From positions 1-7,764 of the forward strand of contig CAJTMG010000044.1 in the NCBI GenBank assembly GCA_910577405.1: a stretch of 7,764 nucleotides of DNA, read 5' to 3'. Source of the DNA: an uncultured Oscillibacter sp. Its GTDB lineage: Bacteria > Bacillota > Clostridia > Oscillospirales > Oscillospiraceae. Of the stretch, positions 7,001 through 7,764 are shown one piece after another. How positions within the stretch are numbered: the stretch's first letter is position 1; every line of letters starts with the position of its first letter. The position numbers and the translations under genes were made by a program. The notes under the pieces are model-generated. The model saw only the letters and a list, made by a program, of their open reading frames with translations. It ran no database searches and was not told where the DNA came from.

Positions 7001-7762
7001 CTCCTTGCCCAGACGCTTGACTTCCATCAGCTGGGTCTTGATAACAACGATATCGCTGACCCAATCGGCCTTTTCTTCATCGATGTAGACTTCTACCACA
7101 GTACCGTTATCAGTGAAGTCGGCAATCTGGCCAACGTCGGTCAGGTTCGCGCCAATCAGGGACTTCACTTCGGTAGTGGTGTAGCTCTTGCCGTTCACGG
7201 TAATGGTGGTGTCTTTGCTAACCTCATTACCGGTCAGCTCCAGAGAACGGGCTTTGCTGGCATTGCTCACAGTGATGACGTTGTGGGCAACCTGCTCAGT
7301 GTAGGTCTTGTCGGCCCCGATGGGGAAAGTGCCGATGGTGACCTTCTTGTAGCTCCACTCGTTGGAGGGACGGCCAAAGTCATCATAAGCATTGCCATCG
7401 CGGGTCATGCGCAGGTCAACGAAGTGCTCCTCGCCGAACTCTACGGTGTACAGAGCGTCCGTAGAAGAAACGCTGCCCTGCTCACTGGCCTTCTTGTTCA
7501 GGATATGCCGGGCATACTCCTGGTTGCTGGTCTTATAGATACGGGTCTGGGGGCTGGTCATGGTAGAGCCGTCGCTGGTAGACACGTTGATGCCGCCAGT
7601 GTACTCGACCATGGTAGCCTTCAGGGTATTCAGAGCCAGCTGAGCGGCCTGCTCACGGTTCACAGGCTCATTGCCCTTGAAGCTGATACGGTCAAACAGC
7701 CGGGCTTCGCCGCCGATACGCATGACGTTCATGCTCCAGCCAGCGCCGGTGAAACGTTCCTG
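4100..7762 (-). CDS. SLH-anchored S-layer-type surface protein, 5'-partial (right paralog)
   Basis: Paralog of the left gene, read leftward and ending in TAA at 4100-4102. The frame stays open to the right edge (QERFTGAGWS before the Met at 7732), so the start, signal peptide and earlier SLH repeats lie outside. Counting from Met7732 (1210 residues): 1-44 finish an SLH repeat; 117 onward carries the same DDFGRP..EWSYK..IGTFP block; about 60-816 are the body shared with the left gene; 821-840 a Gly/Ser linker; about 845-930 an Ig-like module (Trp at 860 and 921) matching the left gene's; the remaining tail is unrelated by eye to the left gene's. Five cysteines occur: 559 and 570 in a body loop, and 1080, 1089 and 1103 in the tail. 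The C-terminus is Pro/Thr/Glu-rich without a sorting signal. Probably an alternative or co-expressed surface-layer protein; the exact role cannot be read from sequence. Confidence 0.92.
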   Translation of the reverse strand, partial: QERFTGAGWSMNVMRIGGEARLFDRISFKGNEPVNREQAAQLALNTLKATMVEYTGGINVSTSDGSTMTSPQTRIYKTSNQEYARHILNKKASEQGSVSSTDALYTVEFGEEHFVDLRMTRDGNAYDDFGRPSNEWSYKKVTIGTFPIGADKTYTEQVAHNVITVSNASKARSLELTGNEVSKDTTITVNGKSYTTTEVKSLIGANLTDVGQIADFTDNGTVVEVYIDEEKADWVSDIVVIKTQLMEVKRLGKESVSLDLYDNGSANKGKTVFGFNQPAIDEKVDNVEIDDAYYSLLSGLKVGDVVAVVPVTTDDGSSYTVAEAYVPETVSGSLKKVNTFGTSSMSTEIKNVVYAGKKESTIGVTVGDTAYNIALWNKDLVDVDGDKLEVTTKDVTLTLDKFGNALLAKDVGATSDFMIVGSYYQNLVNGKLMNYVKGWDISGEELTLNLGSKRSVLPENSGYQAGDLVHYTNSTTGDADWKLENTGVSDVFTGTDRTTNALYSIKASNSRIRIADDDPNYKLLGNDNNPWIDKGIKFIYVTFTDDGDVDSISIKNGVQKTDNNELTRCYGHTAHPADGCSYNPAQLALKLKDGNVTADSTVKAVVIKNESNDAVASNMLYIVNYAGSAGKTDNGDIVYEYTVAMNGSNGLVDDEMTIYSTKKLSRGQWARYTAEKNDDFENFYKLSPVDQRMRATSTMDATLKADSLGEKGYPVKNNKSLVRVNSDKLYAIDGKQLRGNVENDPYRLPNIHTEADNLGLGDVVGNDLISLRYAVWVDLTNNGIDSYEDLADLIDDGYSLNDVEVSMIFNDDKDKDNFRQVAMIVVQSVGKASSGGSSSGSYDNGEVGGTYEIADNGTLNVHATLTRPDWAASNAVTASGSNLYIYADGTLLKTVDVSGEGSNGVVRTDVRVGDQNVDKSEKITWTYAVTWDKVALNIEGVPADVTWNGGSKPTSLNNTKTSQDIEFTLPEDTYYKVEVVVSGGTTSTPVLDNGANSVAALNGELTVSVTPSTNEKVVVTLTATPIPEANDLTIVTSTKAITIPSLTSATTAAEAGQLVKSYTIDLATNQSGQAFTLPQTKLADNTYGACAKGSPFSDCGAAVPGVVAFPYSCKQGETVTLLVTDEEGGVAYKAPSTANGTLRVFYIQVTKIGDTMHNDDRNGASGYLAGAATDAGNKINGGVEFNYIIMGDKTGIIGKGSFTSPTYTPPAATDGTEAAE
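4134..4140 (-). repeat. Seven-C homopolymer near the 3' end of the right gene
   Basis: The coding strand carries seven Cs in a row within the codons for T-P-P, 10 codons before the TAA. A one-base length change giving the adjacent open frame would replace the C-terminal residues with LPLTALKLPSKLQ... and move the stop to about 4063, inside the terminator arm. Tracts of this length can be slippage-prone, but it may be incidental or a sequencing weak spot. Confidence 0.5.
5396..5431 (-). other. Candidate calcium-binding loop (right gene)
   Basis: Residues 768-779 read DLTNNGIDSYED, the direct equivalent of the left gene's loop with all putative ligand positions kept (D1, T3, N5, S9, D12) although neighbouring segments diverge. 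The NNGIDSYED pattern resembles the DGDGISDYDE style of bacterial thrombospondin type-3-like calcium loops. Confidence 0.45.
6023..6058 (-). other. Cys/His-rich loop in the right gene body
   Basis: Residues 559-570 read CYGHTAHPADGC, giving C-x2-H-x2-H-x4-C. The aligned region of the left gene is a Cys-free loop (NAGRKDSNGALLSNYN), so the cysteines are specific to this paralog. Both proteins are otherwise almost free of Cys. The loop could close as a disulfide or bind a metal; neither can be settled from sequence. Confidence 0.5.
6423..6457. repeat. 35-bp identical inverted match, right copy
   Basis: Reverse-complement partner of 1263-1297, encoding the same VKGWDISGEEL segment in the right gene. 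Flanking codons differ at several positions, including GTG ACT TAC versus ATG AAC TAT just before it. Confidence 0.85.
7601..7762 (-). other. C-terminal part of an SLH repeat (right gene)
   Basis: This is the counterpart of the SLH remnant in the left gene: FTGAGWSMNVMRIGG, LFDRISFKG and VNREQAAQLALNTLK. Over the 141 bases from the shared Met codon, about 127 match the left gene by eye (about 90%), and most differences are silent. It is the best-conserved end of the pair, as expected for a wall anchor under purifying selection or homogenised by gene conversion. Confidence 0.8.
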
Positions 7763-7764
7763 AA

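Larger units (their letters stand above)
5285..7762 (-). repeat. Right arm of a large imperfect inverted repeat (paralogous gene body)
   Basis: This is the mirror copy of the left arm. Shared landmarks in order are MNVMR, DDFGRPSNEWSYKKVTIGTFP (split as DDFGRPSNEW and SYKKVTIGTFP), VKTQLMEVKRLGK, SLDLYDNGSANKGK, ATSDFM, VKGWDISGEELTLNLGS, AVVIKNESNDAVA, VDDEMTIYSTKKL, RATSTM, and FRQV.MIV just before the linker. The spacer between the arms contains both divergent tails and the terminators. Confidence 0.85.

Noticed and set aside
1..7764. CRISPR array, transposon ends or short-period tandem DNA repeats
   Set aside because: No regularly spaced identical repeats and no transposase-like reading frame were found. 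The large inverted similarity is explained by gene paralogy.

Overview
The window holds two large, convergent, paralogous protein genes and a 209-bp intergenic region with two intrinsic terminators. Both genes run off the window at their 5' ends. The left gene reads rightward and stops at 3890; the right gene reads leftward and stops at 4100. Each begins inside the second half of an S-layer homology (SLH) repeat, so signal peptides, earlier SLH repeats, ribosome binding sites and promoters are not visible. No RNA gene, transposase, recombinase, CRISPR array or other gene was found.

The SLH remnant, acidic Asp/Asn/Thr/Gly-rich beta-type protein bodies, near absence of cysteine and lack of a C-terminal sorting signal point to Gram-positive cell-surface proteins held by N-terminal SLH domains. 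The style (an NREQAAQLALNTLK-type SLH helix followed by a DDFGRP..EWSYK..IGT block) resembles large SLH proteins of gut Clostridia, probably Oscillospiraceae. This taxonomic call rests on remembered family resemblance, not on a search.

Layout: 3-3890 (+), SLH end, about 760-residue body, short Gly/Ser linker, Ig-like module, long Thr/Ala-rich tail. 3891-4099, intergenic, with a possible pseudoknot, a terminator for the left gene and a strong, probably bidirectional terminator serving the right gene. 4100-7762 (-), the same architecture with a similar body but a different tail. The bodies form imperfect inverted repeat arms of about 2.4 kb, about 90% identical at their outer ends by eye.

The main biological idea is that this is a tail-to-tail pair of alternative surface-layer proteins: constant cell-wall anchor, similar body, divergent exposed end. 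The inverted arms could allow inversion or gene conversion, as known for S-layer loci in Lactobacillus acidophilus and Campylobacter fetus. The window alone cannot show that inversion happens. It is notable, however, that both window edges cut the two genes at exactly the same homologous nucleotide.
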